Shown here one piece after another: positions 1 to 8,036 of a DNA stretch of 64,000 bases; the stretch's first letter is position 1, and each line of letters begins with the position of its first letter. This DNA is from Rhizobium sullae (GTDB taxonomy: Bacteria; Pseudomonadota; Alphaproteobacteria; Rhizobiales; Rhizobiaceae). The stretch lies in assembly GCF_900169785.1 (NCBI RefSeq), contig NZ_FWER01000019.1:35104-99103 (forward strand), given 5' to 3'. Both the position numbers and the translations under genes were made by a program. Under the pieces are notes generated by a model. The model was not told the origin of the DNA. It searched no databases and worked only from the letters and a program-made list of their open reading frames with translations.

Positions 1-208
1 ACGCCTCCGGAGGCTGCTTGTTGCGCGCATAGTATTGCCGCGCCTTCTTCTTATCGAAGTCGACCCATTTGTGCGTCTTCGAATCATAGATCTGCGTCTG
101 TGCGAGAACAACGAGCGGTCCCAGGCACACGGCGGCAGCAAGAACGAATGCGCCGATTCTGCGAGGCCGCGCGACGACGGTTTGGCGGCGATCGAAGCCC
201 TTCGTCAT
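1..208 (-). CDS. Secreted protein, N-terminal fragment
   Basis: The reading frame starts at ATG 206-208 and runs off the left edge, so only about 69 residues are visible. A basic N-terminus (MTKGFDRRQTVV) is followed by a hydrophobic stretch ending near VVLAQTQ, which reads as a signal peptide. The mature part begins IYDSKTHKWVDFDKKKAR. That opening resembles the region before the YkuD domain of rhizobial L,D-transpeptidases, but no catalytic motif is in the window, so this is only a suggestion. Its ATG overlaps the TGA of the upstream binding-protein gene (ATGA), so the two are probably translationally coupled. Confidence 0.55.
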   Translation of the reverse strand, partial: MTKGFDRRQTVVARPRRIGAFVLAAAVCLGPLVVLAQTQIYDSKTHKWVDFDKKKARQYYARNKQPPEA

Positions 209-1155
209 TGCTTAGCCCACCCGTCGATTCGTGTTGCATTGGCTTCGACCCATCTGGTCGCGTAGTCGATCGGCAACTGGCGCTCCACCTCGAGCGCGTA
301 GCTCATCTTCGTCACCTCTTCCTGCGAGAAATCCACGTGATCGAGAAACCTGGCGATATCGGGGTGTTTCTTGCCGAAGGCGGTGGCGTAGGCGATCCGG
401 AACTCGGTGGCGTCCCAGGCCGTGGTCGCGCTCGACTTGCTGATCCACAATGGATCGCGGGCCGGCACGATCTTCCACTTGGCATCGTCGTGCGGCGGCT
501 CCTCGAGACGGACGAGTTTGTGGAGTTCGAATACGTGGTGCGGCGCATAGCAGTAAAATACCATCGGCCGACCTGTCGCCACTGCCGCATCCACCGCGGC
601 CATGGCCACGTCCTCCTCCACTTCGACCAGCGTCAGGTTCGCCCCATAGCCATAGCTGTTGGCCCGCACGCGCTCGATGCCGGTCGACAGCCAGGTGGGC
701 GCGCCGATCCACATCTCGCCAAGCCCATCGTCATCCGTATCGAGGATCTTCGTCTTGGCCGCATCGGCCAAGTCGCTGACCGACTTTATGGTCTTTGCCG
801 CCTCGGGCGTCGCACAGAGGCCTTGCCATGCAGCCACGCCGCGCGGCGACAGGGTCACGGTGCTCTTTTCCGTCACGTATTTCTTGATGAGCTCGTCGAA
901 ATTCGGGCGCCACACCTCGGGCTGAATATCGACCTTGCCGCCATCGAGCCCGACGAAAGCATTGAGCGTGCCGAGCGGCTGAATTTCTGCTTCGAGACCG
1001 AACTTCTTGGCGATCCCGACCTTCAGGATATTGGCGGCCGCCTGCCCCGACGGCCAGTTCGGCATGGCGATCACCAGATCTGTCGCGCCGGCTGGCAGGA
1101 CCGCCGCGAGCGCGAATACGAGCGCCATGGAGCAAATGCGCAGTTTTGTCTTCAC
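205..1155 (-). CDS. Glycine betaine/proline-type ABC substrate-binding protein (OpuAC domain)
   Basis: Periplasmic binding protein of the quaternary-amine (glycine betaine, choline, proline betaine) ABC family. An N-terminal signal peptide (MKTKLRICSMALVFALAAV) ends at an AGA-type cleavage site. The mature protein starts TDLVIAMPNWPSGQA and carries the OpuAC-like pattern (LDGGKVDIQPEVW, and GAPTWLSTG further on). The GTG at 1153-1155 is chosen because GGAGGGG lies just upstream and the signal peptide starts there; the upstream in-frame extension has no signal-peptide character. No permease or ATPase gene is adjacent, so this is an orphan binding protein or its partners are elsewhere. It overlaps the next gene by ATGA. 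Confidence 0.85.
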   Translation of the reverse strand: MKTKLRICSMALVFALAAVLPAGATDLVIAMPNWPSGQAAANILKVGIAKKFGLEAEIQPLGTLNAFVGLDGGKVDIQPEVWRPNFDELIKKYVTEKSTVTLSPRGVAAWQGLCATPEAAKTIKSVSDLADAAKTKILDTDDDGLGEMWIGAPTWLSTGIERVRANSYGYGANLTLVEVEEDVAMAAVDAAVATGRPMVFYCYAPHHVFELHKLVRLEEPPHDDAKWKIVPARDPLWISKSSATTAWDATEFRIAYATAFGKKHPDIARFLDHVDFSQEEVTKMSYALEVERQLPIDYATRWVEANATRIDGWAKQ

Positions 1156-1495
1156 AGTCCCCTCCGAGCAGATTGACCTGACCGATCCGAATGACATGCG
1201 AATGCGAGATGCCTGCGAGTGGATGGCCGAAAGCCGGCACCACCAACCAATTGCGACGCGATATCAAGACCGCGTCTCAGCATTTTTCAATTGCTTCTGT
1301 TCTTTAAGCCCAATTCAGCGCGCTGTGCCCGCTCAGTTTCCACCAGCGAGAGCAAGATGCCCAGCTTCTTGGCCCTCGTCAACTTGCCGTTGACGGTTTT
1401 TTATCTTGGGATGCCGGAGATTGCCGGCACCTTGCTCCAAAATAAAGGGCCGGAGCGTTGCGCCCGGCCCCTTCTAATCAGCAGTCAAGACGCGC
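1156..1495. other. Intergenic region between ilvC and the binding-protein gene
   Basis: About 340 bp without a convincing gene. The ilvC end holds the rho-independent terminator at 1441-1470. The other half should carry the promoter of the binding-protein gene on the minus strand; no clear -35/-10 pair or operator was recognised. Confidence 0.5.
1441..1470 (-). terminator. Rho-independent terminator of ilvC
   Basis: Read on the minus strand, GGGCCGG and CCGGCCC arms enclose a short GC loop and are followed by TTTATTTT. It lies about 25 bp past the ilvC stop codon. Confidence 0.8.
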
Positions 1496-2515
1496 TTAGT
1501 TGACGCTCTTGTCGACCAGCTTGTTCTTGCCGATCCACGGCATCATGCCGCGCAGCTTGGCGCCGACTTCTTCGATCTGGTGCGAGTCGTTGACGCGGCG
1601 GATACCCTTGAAGCGCGAGCCGCCGGCGCGGTATTCCTGCATCCACTCGGAGGTGAACTTTCCGGTCTGGATGTCCTTCAAGACGCGCTTCATCTCGGCC
1701 TTGGTTTCTTCGGTGATGATGCGCGGGCCGGTAACGTACTCGCCCCACTCGGCTGTGTTGGAGATCGAGTAGTTCATGTTCGCGATGCCGCCTTCATAGA
1801 TCAGGTCGACGATCAGCTTCACTTCGTGCAGGCACTCGAAATAGGCCATTTCCGGCGCATAACCGGCTTCGACCAGCGTTTCGAAACCAGCGCGGATGAG
1901 CTCGACGAGACCGCCGCAGAGGACGACCTGCTCGCCGAAAAGGTCGGTTTCGCATTCTTCGCGGAAGTTGGTTTCGATGATGCCCGAACGGCCGCCACCG
2001 ACGCCGCAGGCGTAAGAGAGAGCGAGTTCAAGTGCATTGCCGGACGCGTTCTGGTGAACGGCAACGAGGCAGGGAACACCGCCGCCCTTCTGGTATTCGC
2101 CGCGAACCGTGTGGCCCGGGCCCTTCGGCGCGATCATGACGACGTCGACCGAAGCCTTTGGCTCGATGAGGCCGAAGTGGACGTTGAGGCCGTGCGCGAA
2201 AGCGATCGCGGCGCCGTCGCGGATGTTGGCAGCAATTTCCGCCTTGTAGATGTCGGCCTGCAGTTCGTCAGGCGTCGCCATCATCATCAGGTCGGCCCAC
2301 TTGGCGGCTTCGGCAACGGTCATGACCTTGAAGCCGTCGGCTTCAGCCTTCTTGACGGTCGGCGAACCGGCCTTGAGCGCGATGACGACGTTGCCGGCGC
2401 CGCTGTCCTTCAGGTTCAGCGCATGGGCGCGGCCCTGCGAGCCGTAGCCGATGACGGCGACTTTCTTGGACTTGATGAGGTTGAGATCGGCATCACGATC
2501 GTAATAGACGCGCAT
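1496..2515 (-). CDS. ilvC: Ketol-acid reductoisomerase (NADP+)
   Basis: Second enzyme of branched-chain amino-acid synthesis: it converts 2-acetolactate or 2-aceto-2-hydroxybutyrate to the 2,3-dihydroxy acid, using NADPH and Mg2+. At 339 residues it has class I (short) KARI length. The N-terminal Rossmann fold shows VAVIGYGSQGRAHALNLKDS. The C-terminal helical domain has the metal-binding segment FREECETDLFGEQVVLCGG with the conserved Asp and Glu, plus YSISNTAEWGEY. GGAAGGAA lies just before the ATG. It sits apart from ilvIH (26.2-28.6 kb), which supply its substrate. Confidence 0.97.
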   Translation of the reverse strand: MRVYYDRDADLNLIKSKKVAVIGYGSQGRAHALNLKDSGAGNVVIALKAGSPTVKKAEADGFKVMTVAEAAKWADLMMMATPDELQADIYKAEIAANIRDGAAIAFAHGLNVHFGLIEPKASVDVVMIAPKGPGHTVRGEYQKGGGVPCLVAVHQNASGNALELALSYACGVGGGRSGIIETNFREECETDLFGEQVVLCGGLVELIRAGFETLVEAGYAPEMAYFECLHEVKLIVDLIYEGGIANMNYSISNTAEWGEYVTGPRIITEETKAEMKRVLKDIQTGKFTSEWMQEYRAGGSRFKGIRRVNDSHQIEEVGAKLRGMMPWIGKNKLVDKSVN

Positions 2516-2564
2516 TTGAAGTTCCTTCCCTTTGCTTGTCGTGTTGATGGTAGAACAGCGGAAA

Positions 2565-3215
2565 TCAGCTCAGCGCCGGCATTTCCGCCAGAACCTTCTC
2601 CGTGCCGTAAAGCCGGAGGAAGGCGGTGACCGCCCTCTCCGCCTGGCGTGCGGTATCCTTGAGGCCTGGCTCGCCGAGCAGCATGCGCACATGCAGATCG
2701 GAAACAATCAGGCCGTAAAGCGTGTGATAGGCTTCGTCGGCATCATAAAAGCGCAGCAGCCCGGCCCGCTTCCCCGCATCGATCAGCGCCATGGCGCGGC
2801 GGTCGATCTGGCGGCGGCCGCGCTCCAGAAGCAGCTTGCCGAGCTTCGAGCCGTCGCGATGCGACTGGCCGATCGCCAGCCTGTTCAACGCAAGCGAGAC
2901 ATCGCCGGCCAGAACCTCCAGCAGGTCGCGTGCGAAAAGGACGACATGGTCATGCAGGCTTGCCGCCGTCAGCCGCTCGCCATTGCGCTCGAAGGTGCGC
3001 ACCTTGCTTGCCTGATAGGCGATCATCGCAGACAGCAAGCCATCGCGGTCGCCGAACCACTTGTAGAGGCTTTCCTTGGAGCAGTTGGCGGCGCGCGCGA
3101 CGCCGGAGGTCGTCAGCGCCTTCTCCCCGCCATCGACAAGAAGCTGCAGCGCCTGCTCCAGAACGGCGTTCTGACGCGGCGAAAATTCGCTGGGCTCCAA
3201 GGTTTCGACAGACAC
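2565..3215 (-). CDS. TetR/AcrR family transcriptional regulator
   Basis: Predicted cytoplasmic repressor of 216 residues. The N-terminal TetR helix-turn-helix is clear: QNAVLEQALQLLVDGGEKALTTSGVARAANCSKESLYKWFGDRDGLL. The C-terminal ligand and dimerisation half has no recognisable ligand signature. GTG 3213-3215 is preferred because GGGAG lies upstream and the first residues (VSVETLEP) lead straight into the HTH. A longer frame exists, but it would place a 16-bp perfect palindrome at 3234-3249 inside the coding region. That palindrome, about 20 bp before the start, suggests autorepression. The target is unknown; ilvC lies downstream but is a core gene. Confidence 0.85.
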   Translation of the reverse strand: MSVETLEPSEFSPRQNAVLEQALQLLVDGGEKALTTSGVARAANCSKESLYKWFGDRDGLLSAMIAYQASKVRTFERNGERLTAASLHDHVVLFARDLLEVLAGDVSLALNRLAIGQSHRDGSKLGKLLLERGRRQIDRRAMALIDAGKRAGLLRFYDADEAYHTLYGLIVSDLHVRMLLGEPGLKDTARQAERAVTAFLRLYGTEKVLAEMPALS

Positions 3216-3233
3216 GATATGCGCTCCCAAATA

Positions 3234-3249
3234 CGTACCGTACGGTACG
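3234..3249. promoter_or_regulatory. 16-bp perfect palindrome, probable TetR operator
   Basis: CGTACCGTACGGTACG is its own reverse complement. It lies 19 bp before the TetR start codon, where a TetR dimer would block its own promoter. Confidence 0.6.
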
Positions 3250-3335
3250 GTTCGTGGGTGCTTATCGCGCAGACGCCATCCCCCGTCAAGAGGGGTCACG
3301 ACAGGCGAAGCACAAATTTTCTGCAGCCGGCCGCT

Positions 3336-4244
3336 TTATTCGGCAGCGGTCGCCAAGAGTTCTGCATCGACGTCGCGCGCAGGCGAGATCCCGTAAAGAC
3401 GGCTGTATTCCCGGCTGAATTGCGACGGGCTCTGATATCCGACGCGATGCCCGGCCATTCCGGCATCCAGCCGCTCGACCATCATCAGGCGACGCGCCTC
3501 GTGCAGGCGGAGCTGTTTTTGGAACTGCACCGGCGTCAGTGCTGTGACGGATTTGAAATGATGATGGAACGAAGAGACACTCATGCCGACATGATCGGCG
3601 AGCGTTTCGATCCTCAGGGGTCGCGCATAGTTTTCCCTGAGCCACGCAACCGCGCGGGCAATCCTGTTGCTCTGGCTTTCTGATAGCACAATGCTCAGGA
3701 GGCGCGGGCCGTCCGGCCCCGTCAGAACGCGATAGAGAATCTCCTGCTCGATCAGGGGCGCCATGGCGGCGATATCGTTTGGACGGTCAAGCAGGCGCAC
3801 CAGCCGCACGGCGGCATCCAGCAATTCCGGCGGCGCAGCGTTGACGACCATGCCGCGCAGCCCGCCGGTATTCGCCTCCGGGCGCGGGATGTCGACACGG
3901 TGCAGAAGCGCAGCAACCCGCTCGGCATCGATCGCCATTGCAAAGCATAGATGGGGCGCCTCCGGGTGTGCTTCCGTCACACGCCACGACACCGGAAGGT
4001 CAAGTGACGTCAGGAGGTAGTCACCGGTGCCGTAGTTCAGCGTTTCCGTCCCAAGCCTGACGCTCTTTGCGCCCTGCAGCACCATAGCGACGCAGGGGCG
4101 GTAGGCCGAGTGGAAAGGTCCCGCGGGCTGGGAACGGCGGCTCAGGAACAGGTTGCCGATTGCCGTCGTGAACTCGCCCTCCCCGGACGTATGGCGCGCC
4201 GCGATGGAAGCGATTTCCTGATAAGGGTGGAAGGGCAGTGTCAT
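3336..4244 (-). CDS. AraC family transcriptional regulator (AraC_N domain, YqhC-like)
   Basis: About 302 residues. The N-terminal half matches the AraC_N effector domain (FHSAYRPCVAMVLQGAKSVRLG; GDYLLTSLDLPVSW). The C-terminal half has two AraC helix-turn-helix motifs (RIETLADHVGMSVSSFHHHFK and AGHRVGYQSPSQFSREYSRLYG). This architecture is that of E. coli YqhC, which activates an alcohol dehydrogenase gene. Here, too, an alcohol dehydrogenase lies nearby (4979), behind a divergent VOC gene, with a 21-bp-spaced direct repeat in its promoter. The ATG at 4242-4244 is preferred; an in-frame GTG at 4266-4268 is possible, and neither has a strong ribosome-binding site. Confidence 0.87.
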   Translation of the reverse strand: MTLPFHPYQEIASIAARHTSGEGEFTTAIGNLFLSRRSQPAGPFHSAYRPCVAMVLQGAKSVRLGTETLNYGTGDYLLTSLDLPVSWRVTEAHPEAPHLCFAMAIDAERVAALLHRVDIPRPEANTGGLRGMVVNAAPPELLDAAVRLVRLLDRPNDIAAMAPLIEQEILYRVLTGPDGPRLLSIVLSESQSNRIARAVAWLRENYARPLRIETLADHVGMSVSSFHHHFKSVTALTPVQFQKQLRLHEARRLMMVERLDAGMAGHRVGYQSPSQFSREYSRLYGISPARDVDAELLATAAE

Positions 4245-4355
4245 TGAGTAACTCGTTCTGAGAGGCACAGTTCATTTTATCTAAGCTTCATGGCAGCATC
4301 CCACAAACCCGAAGTCGCATTATGCGGTCTCAGGAAGCAAAAGGAGTAGAAAACG

Positions 4356-4727
4356 ATGCGTTTCATCAATCCTATTCCTTTCGTTCGCGACATAAATCGC
4401 TCGAAGGAATTCTACAACAAGCTGCTCGGTCTAAAAATTATAGAGGACGCCGGGAATTTTGTCCTTTTCGAGTCCGGCTTTGCGATCCATGAGGGACGAT
4501 CGCTTGAACAAACGGTCTGGCGCCAAACGCGTGACGCCGCCGAATCTTATGGGCGAAGAAACTGGATTTTGTATTTCGAACACGGCGATGTTGATGCCGC
4601 CTTTGAAAAGATCGCGCCGCATGTGGAACTGATCCACCCCGTAGAAAAACAAGCGTGGGGCCAGCGGGTCTTCCGTTTTTACGATCCGGATGGGCACGCA
4701 ATAGAAATTGGCGAACCACAGAGCTGA
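4356..4727 (+). CDS. VOC superfamily (glyoxalase/bleomycin-resistance/dioxygenase) protein
   Basis: A 123-residue single-module protein. The beta-alpha-beta-beta-beta start IPFVRDINRSKEFYNKLLGLKI and the end FYDPDGHAIEIGEP are typical of the vicinal-oxygen-chelate fold. The terminal Glu (AIEIGE) is the usual metal ligand. AAAAGGAG precedes the ATG by about 8 nt. It is divergent from the AraC gene and precedes the alcohol dehydrogenase, which fits a role in aldehyde or oxo-compound stress. The substrate cannot be read from sequence. Confidence 0.85.
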   Translation: MRFINPIPFVRDINRSKEFYNKLLGLKIIEDAGNFVLFESGFAIHEGRSLEQTVWRQTRDAAESYGRRNWILYFEHGDVDAAFEKIAPHVELIHPVEKQAWGQRVFRFYDPDGHAIEIGEPQS

Positions 4728-4879
4728 AGGTCGACATTTGACCGACAGTCTGCGTGGGAACGTTTTTCACGCGTGGATGTTCACAAATCATCACCCTGGA
4801 GCATGGCGCAGCACACCTGAACGACAGTGTGCGGCCTGCAACTGCCGCCAATAGCCTTGCTACCAGACAGCGCGGATTT

Positions 4880-4908
4880 GCAGGATCGTGCAAAAAGCTC
4901 GCAGGATC
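4880..4908 (+). promoter_or_regulatory. Direct repeat GCAGGATC at 21-bp spacing, candidate AraC-type operator
   Basis: GCAGGATC occurs at 4880-4887 and again at 4901-4908, two helical turns apart, 70-100 bp before the alcohol dehydrogenase ATG. AraC-family activators commonly bind direct half-sites at this spacing, and an AraC/YqhC-like gene is 0.7 kb away. Confidence 0.45.
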
Positions 4909-4978
4909 TTTCTAGCACTTCTTTGCAGTTTCGATGCATAGTTCGGCCGTCCAATTCTCACATCAAAGGAAGTTTCAG

Positions 4979-6025
4979 ATGGCTATTGCAAAAGGCTATG
5001 CCGCGACCGATGCGTCGAAACCGCTGACGCCCCTCACCTTCGAGCGCCGCGAGCCGAATGACGACGATGTCGTTATCTCGGTTCAGTATTGCGGCGTCTG
5101 CCATTCGGATATCCACCAAGCCCGCAACGAATGGGGAAATTCGCGTTACCCGATGGTCCCGGGCCATGAAGTTGCCGGCGTGGTGTCCGCTGTCGGCTCA
5201 AAGGTCACGAAGTTCAAGGTCGGCGATCGCGTCGGCGTTGGCTGCTTCGTCAATTCCTGCATCGGCTGCGCTACACGCGACCTCGACTACGAACATTTCC
5301 TGCCAGGTCTCACCCAGACCTACAACGACGTTGAAGCAGACGGCGAAACGCCAACCTATGGCGGTTATTCCGACTCGATCGTCGTCAAGGAAGGCTATGT
5401 CCTCTCCTTCCCGGACAACATCCCGCTCGACTCGGGCGCGCCGCTGCTTTGCGCCGGCATCACGCTCTATTCGCCGCTGCGTCACTGGAAGGCCGGTCCC
5501 GGCAAGAAGGTCGCAATCGTCGGCATGGGTGGGCTCGGCCACATGGGCGTCAAGCTCGGCGCCGCCATGGGTGCCGATATCACCGTGCTCAGCCAGACGT
5601 TGTCAAAGAAGGAAGACGGCCTGCGGCTCGGCGCCAAGGAATATTACGCCACGAGCGATGCCGAGACCTTCACCAAGCTCGCCGGCACCTTCGACCTGAT
5701 CATCAACACGGTCGGCACGGCGATTGACTGGAACGCCTACCTCAACCTTCTGAAGTTCGATGGCTCCATGGTGCTTGTCGGCGTTCCGGAACATGCCGTT
5801 CCTGTCCATGCCTTCTCCGTCATCGCCGGCCGCAAGAGCCTTTCCGGCTCGATGATCGGCTCGATCAAGGAAACGCAGGAAATGCTCGACTTCTGCGGTG
5901 AGCACAACATCGTCTCCGAAATCGAGAAGATCGCGATCCAGGACATCAACGAAGCTTACGAACGTGTCATCAAAAGCGATGTGCGCTATCGCTTCGTCAT
6001 CGACATCGCCTCGCTGGCGGCCTGA
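4979..6025 (+). CDS. Zinc-dependent NAD(P) alcohol/aldehyde dehydrogenase, CAD/YahK-like
   Basis: Medium-chain dehydrogenase of 348 residues, probably reducing aldehydes with NADPH. The catalytic zinc motif is intact (VQYCGVCHSDIH; PGHEVAGVV), and the Rossmann nucleotide site is VAIVGMGGLGHMGVKLG. The structural-zinc lobe is unusual: NSCIGCATRDLDYEHF keeps only the first two of the four usual cysteines. ATG 4979 is chosen because AAAGGAAG lies just upstream; the extra 15 residues of the longer frame are not conserved in character. A divergent AraC regulator nearby and a direct repeat upstream suggest inducible control. A strong bidirectional terminator follows. Confidence 0.92.
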   Translation: MAIAKGYAATDASKPLTPLTFERREPNDDDVVISVQYCGVCHSDIHQARNEWGNSRYPMVPGHEVAGVVSAVGSKVTKFKVGDRVGVGCFVNSCIGCATRDLDYEHFLPGLTQTYNDVEADGETPTYGGYSDSIVVKEGYVLSFPDNIPLDSGAPLLCAGITLYSPLRHWKAGPGKKVAIVGMGGLGHMGVKLGAAMGADITVLSQTLSKKEDGLRLGAKEYYATSDAETFTKLAGTFDLIINTVGTAIDWNAYLNLLKFDGSMVLVGVPEHAVPVHAFSVIAGRKSLSGSMIGSIKETQEMLDFCGEHNIVSEIEKIAIQDINEAYERVIKSDVRYRFVIDIASLAA

Positions 6026-6029
6026 CAAC

Positions 6030-6058
6030 AGGCAGGCGGCTCACCGAGCCGCCTGCCT
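6030..6058. terminator. Bidirectional terminator between adh and ndh
   Basis: A 13-bp perfect stem (AGGCAGGCGGCTC / GAGCCGCCTGCCT) with a 3-nt loop is followed by a T-rich stretch on the plus strand. The right arm overlaps the ndh stop codon (6057-6059). Confidence 0.75.
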
Positions 6059-7322
6059 ATTTCTCTTCCCGCATGGTTTCCCTCTGAGTGATCAGCCGCG
6101 CGCTGTGCTGGCCGCTGAGATAGATCCAGAGCCAGCTCCAGGCGACGGCAAAGCGCGAGCGCGTGCCGATCAGGAAGTAGATGTGGGCGATGCCCCATAT
6201 CCACCAAGCGATCCACCCTTTGAGCTTGATCCTGCCGAAATCGATAATCGCGGCACTTTGGCCGATCGTGGCAAGGCTACCCTGATGCCAGTAGCGAAAA
6301 GGCCCCGGCGCAGGCTTGTTCTGCAGCCGCGCGCGGATGACCTTCGCAACGTAAGCGCCCTGCTGCTTGGCGGCGGGCGCGATCCCGGGCACCGGCTTGC
6401 CGTTTTCCCGAACGACGGACGCCGTATCGCCGATGACGAAGACATCCGGCAATCCCGGCGCGCTCAGGTTCTTTTCGACGATAGCCCGGCCTGCCCGGTC
6501 GGCTGGTATATCCAGCCATTTCGCCGCCGGCGACGCCTCCACGCCCGCCGCCCAAACAATCGTCCGGCTCGGGATGAATTTCTCGCCGACCTTTACGCCC
6601 TCTGCGGTGCAGTCCGTCACGAATTCGCCGAGATGAACCTCGACGCCGAGTTTTTCGAGCGCCTGCTGTGCATAGGCCGAAAGCTCCTCGGCGAAGCTCG
6701 CAAGCACCCGCGGCCCCGCTTCGATCAGCACGATTTTCGCATTGCGCGTATCGATGTTGCGAAATTCCCGCGGCAGAGTCTTGCGCGCCAGCTCGGCGAT
6801 GATGCCTGCAAGCTCGACGCCGGTCGGTCCCGCTCCGACGATCGCGAACGTCAGAAGCGCATCGCGCGCGACCGGGTCGGTTTCGGTCTCCGCGCGCTCG
6901 AAGGCCAGCAGCACGCGTCGGCGGATCGTCGTCGCGTCTTCCAATGTCTTCAGACCAGGAGCAACGGGCGCCCAGTCGTCGCGCCCGAAATAGGCATGCG
7001 TTGCGCCGGTGGCCAGAACGAGCGTGTCATAACCTAACGTCATTCCGCTGCGTAATGCCACTTGCTTTGTCGAGGTGTCGACGCCGGTGACTTCACCGAG
7101 CAGCGTCGTGACGTCGGGCCGATCGCTGTAGAGATGGCGGATAGGCCACGCAATCTCCGAGGTGGACAGGATCGTCGTCGCGACCTGATAGAGCAGCGGC
7201 TGGAAGAGATGGTGGTTGCGGCGATCGACCAGTGTGATCTTCGCCCCCGCGCCCTTGAGCCCGTTGACGAACTGCAGCCCGCCAAAACCGCCGCCGACAA
7301 CGACGACACGATGATCGCTCAT
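6057..7322 (-). CDS. ndh: Type II NADH dehydrogenase (NDH-2)
   Basis: Single-subunit, non-proton-pumping NADH:quinone oxidoreductase of 421 residues. The N-terminus has the FAD Rossmann motif VVVVGGGFGGLQFVNGL, followed by RRNHHLFQPLLYQVAT. The second Rossmann motif FAIVGAGPTGVELAGI binds NADH. FVIGDTASV is the late FAD-contacting motif. The C-terminal end is hydrophobic and aromatic (GWIAWWIWGIAHIYFLIG), the membrane anchor of NDH-2. ATG 7320-7322 starts directly before the FAD motif; the upstream in-frame extension looks non-coding. It is convergent with adh and shares its terminator. Confidence 0.92.
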   Translation of the reverse strand: MSDHRVVVVGGGFGGLQFVNGLKGAGAKITLVDRRNHHLFQPLLYQVATTILSTSEIAWPIRHLYSDRPDVTTLLGEVTGVDTSTKQVALRSGMTLGYDTLVLATGATHAYFGRDDWAPVAPGLKTLEDATTIRRRVLLAFERAETETDPVARDALLTFAIVGAGPTGVELAGIIAELARKTLPREFRNIDTRNAKIVLIEAGPRVLASFAEELSAYAQQALEKLGVEVHLGEFVTDCTAEGVKVGEKFIPSRTIVWAAGVEASPAAKWLDIPADRAGRAIVEKNLSAPGLPDVFVIGDTASVVRENGKPVPGIAPAAKQQGAYVAKVIRARLQNKPAPGPFRYWHQGSLATIGQSAAIIDFGRIKLKGWIAWWIWGIAHIYFLIGTRSRFAVAWSWLWIYLSGQHSARLITQRETMREEK

Positions 7323-7412
7323 GACATAGCCCTCTTCGCCATTTCGCTGTCGCAAATGTCACGCTTTACGGGCAGGTTTCAACTGCTGGTTCGGCATGGC
7401 TGCCCTGCAGTC

Positions 7413-7877
7413 TCAGTCGGCATAGCTGACCGGGATCGCTGTGCCGCCTTTGAGCAGTTCCATGGAGATCGACGCCGCGACCTCGAACAGCTCGACCTTG
7501 CGGACGATCTGCTTGTAGATGACGTCGTAATGCTCGACGCGTGGCAGCACGATCTTCAGGATGTAATCCTGATTGCCCGTCAGCCGATGGGCTTCGACGA
7601 TTTCCGGAATGCCGCTGATAGCCTTGCGGAACGTCTCGATCCATTCATCGGAATGATGCGCCGTCTTAATCAGCGCAAAGACCGTGGTCGGCACGCCCAT
7701 CTTTTCGCGGTCGAGCACGACGACGCGCCGGGCGATGTGGCCGCTTTCCTCGAGGCGCTGGATACGACGCGAACAGGCCGATACCGAAAGCGCGACACGC
7801 TCGGCGAGATCGCTGACGGAAATGCCGGCCTCCGCCTGGAGAAGGTCGAGAATCTTTTTGTCACGATCATCAAGCAT
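7413..7877 (-). CDS. Lrp/AsnC family transcriptional regulator
   Basis: A 154-residue regulator with an N-terminal HTH (LDDRDKKILDLLQAEAGISV; LAERVALSVSACSRRIQRLE) and a C-terminal RAM/ACT-like domain (TGNQDYILKIVLPRVEHYDV). It is divergent from the Asp/Glu racemase gene at 8037 across about 160 bp, the usual arrangement for an Lrp-type regulator and its target. It is distinct from the second Lrp regulator at 60.7 kb, which sits next to ald. The effector is probably an amino acid. Confidence 0.9.
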   Translation of the reverse strand: MLDDRDKKILDLLQAEAGISVSDLAERVALSVSACSRRIQRLEESGHIARRVVVLDREKMGVPTTVFALIKTAHHSDEWIETFRKAISGIPEIVEAHRLTGNQDYILKIVLPRVEHYDVIYKQIVRKVELFEVAASISMELLKGGTAIPVSYAD

Positions 7878-8036
7878 TGCCGTCTTTCATATTGGCGCCG
7901 CTTTTTTGCACGATACAGAGAAAATGCGCAAATTTCTAGATCGAGGCTGCAAAGTCGGTCAAAGAATGCAAAGATTCGGCGCGAAGACTGATGCATGCTT
8001 TGCGCAGATAGAAATCTGAACAGCAGGAGCGCGAAA

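Noticed and set aside
100..1176. Long plus-strand open frame opposite the glycine betaine binding-protein gene.
   Set aside because: Arg/His-rich antisense translation without family character; the minus-strand gene has a signal peptide, ribosome-binding site and domain motifs.
1580..2629. 349-codon plus-strand frame opposite ilvC.
   Set aside because: Shadow of ilvC caused by GC-rich codon bias; no start signal or recognisable domain.
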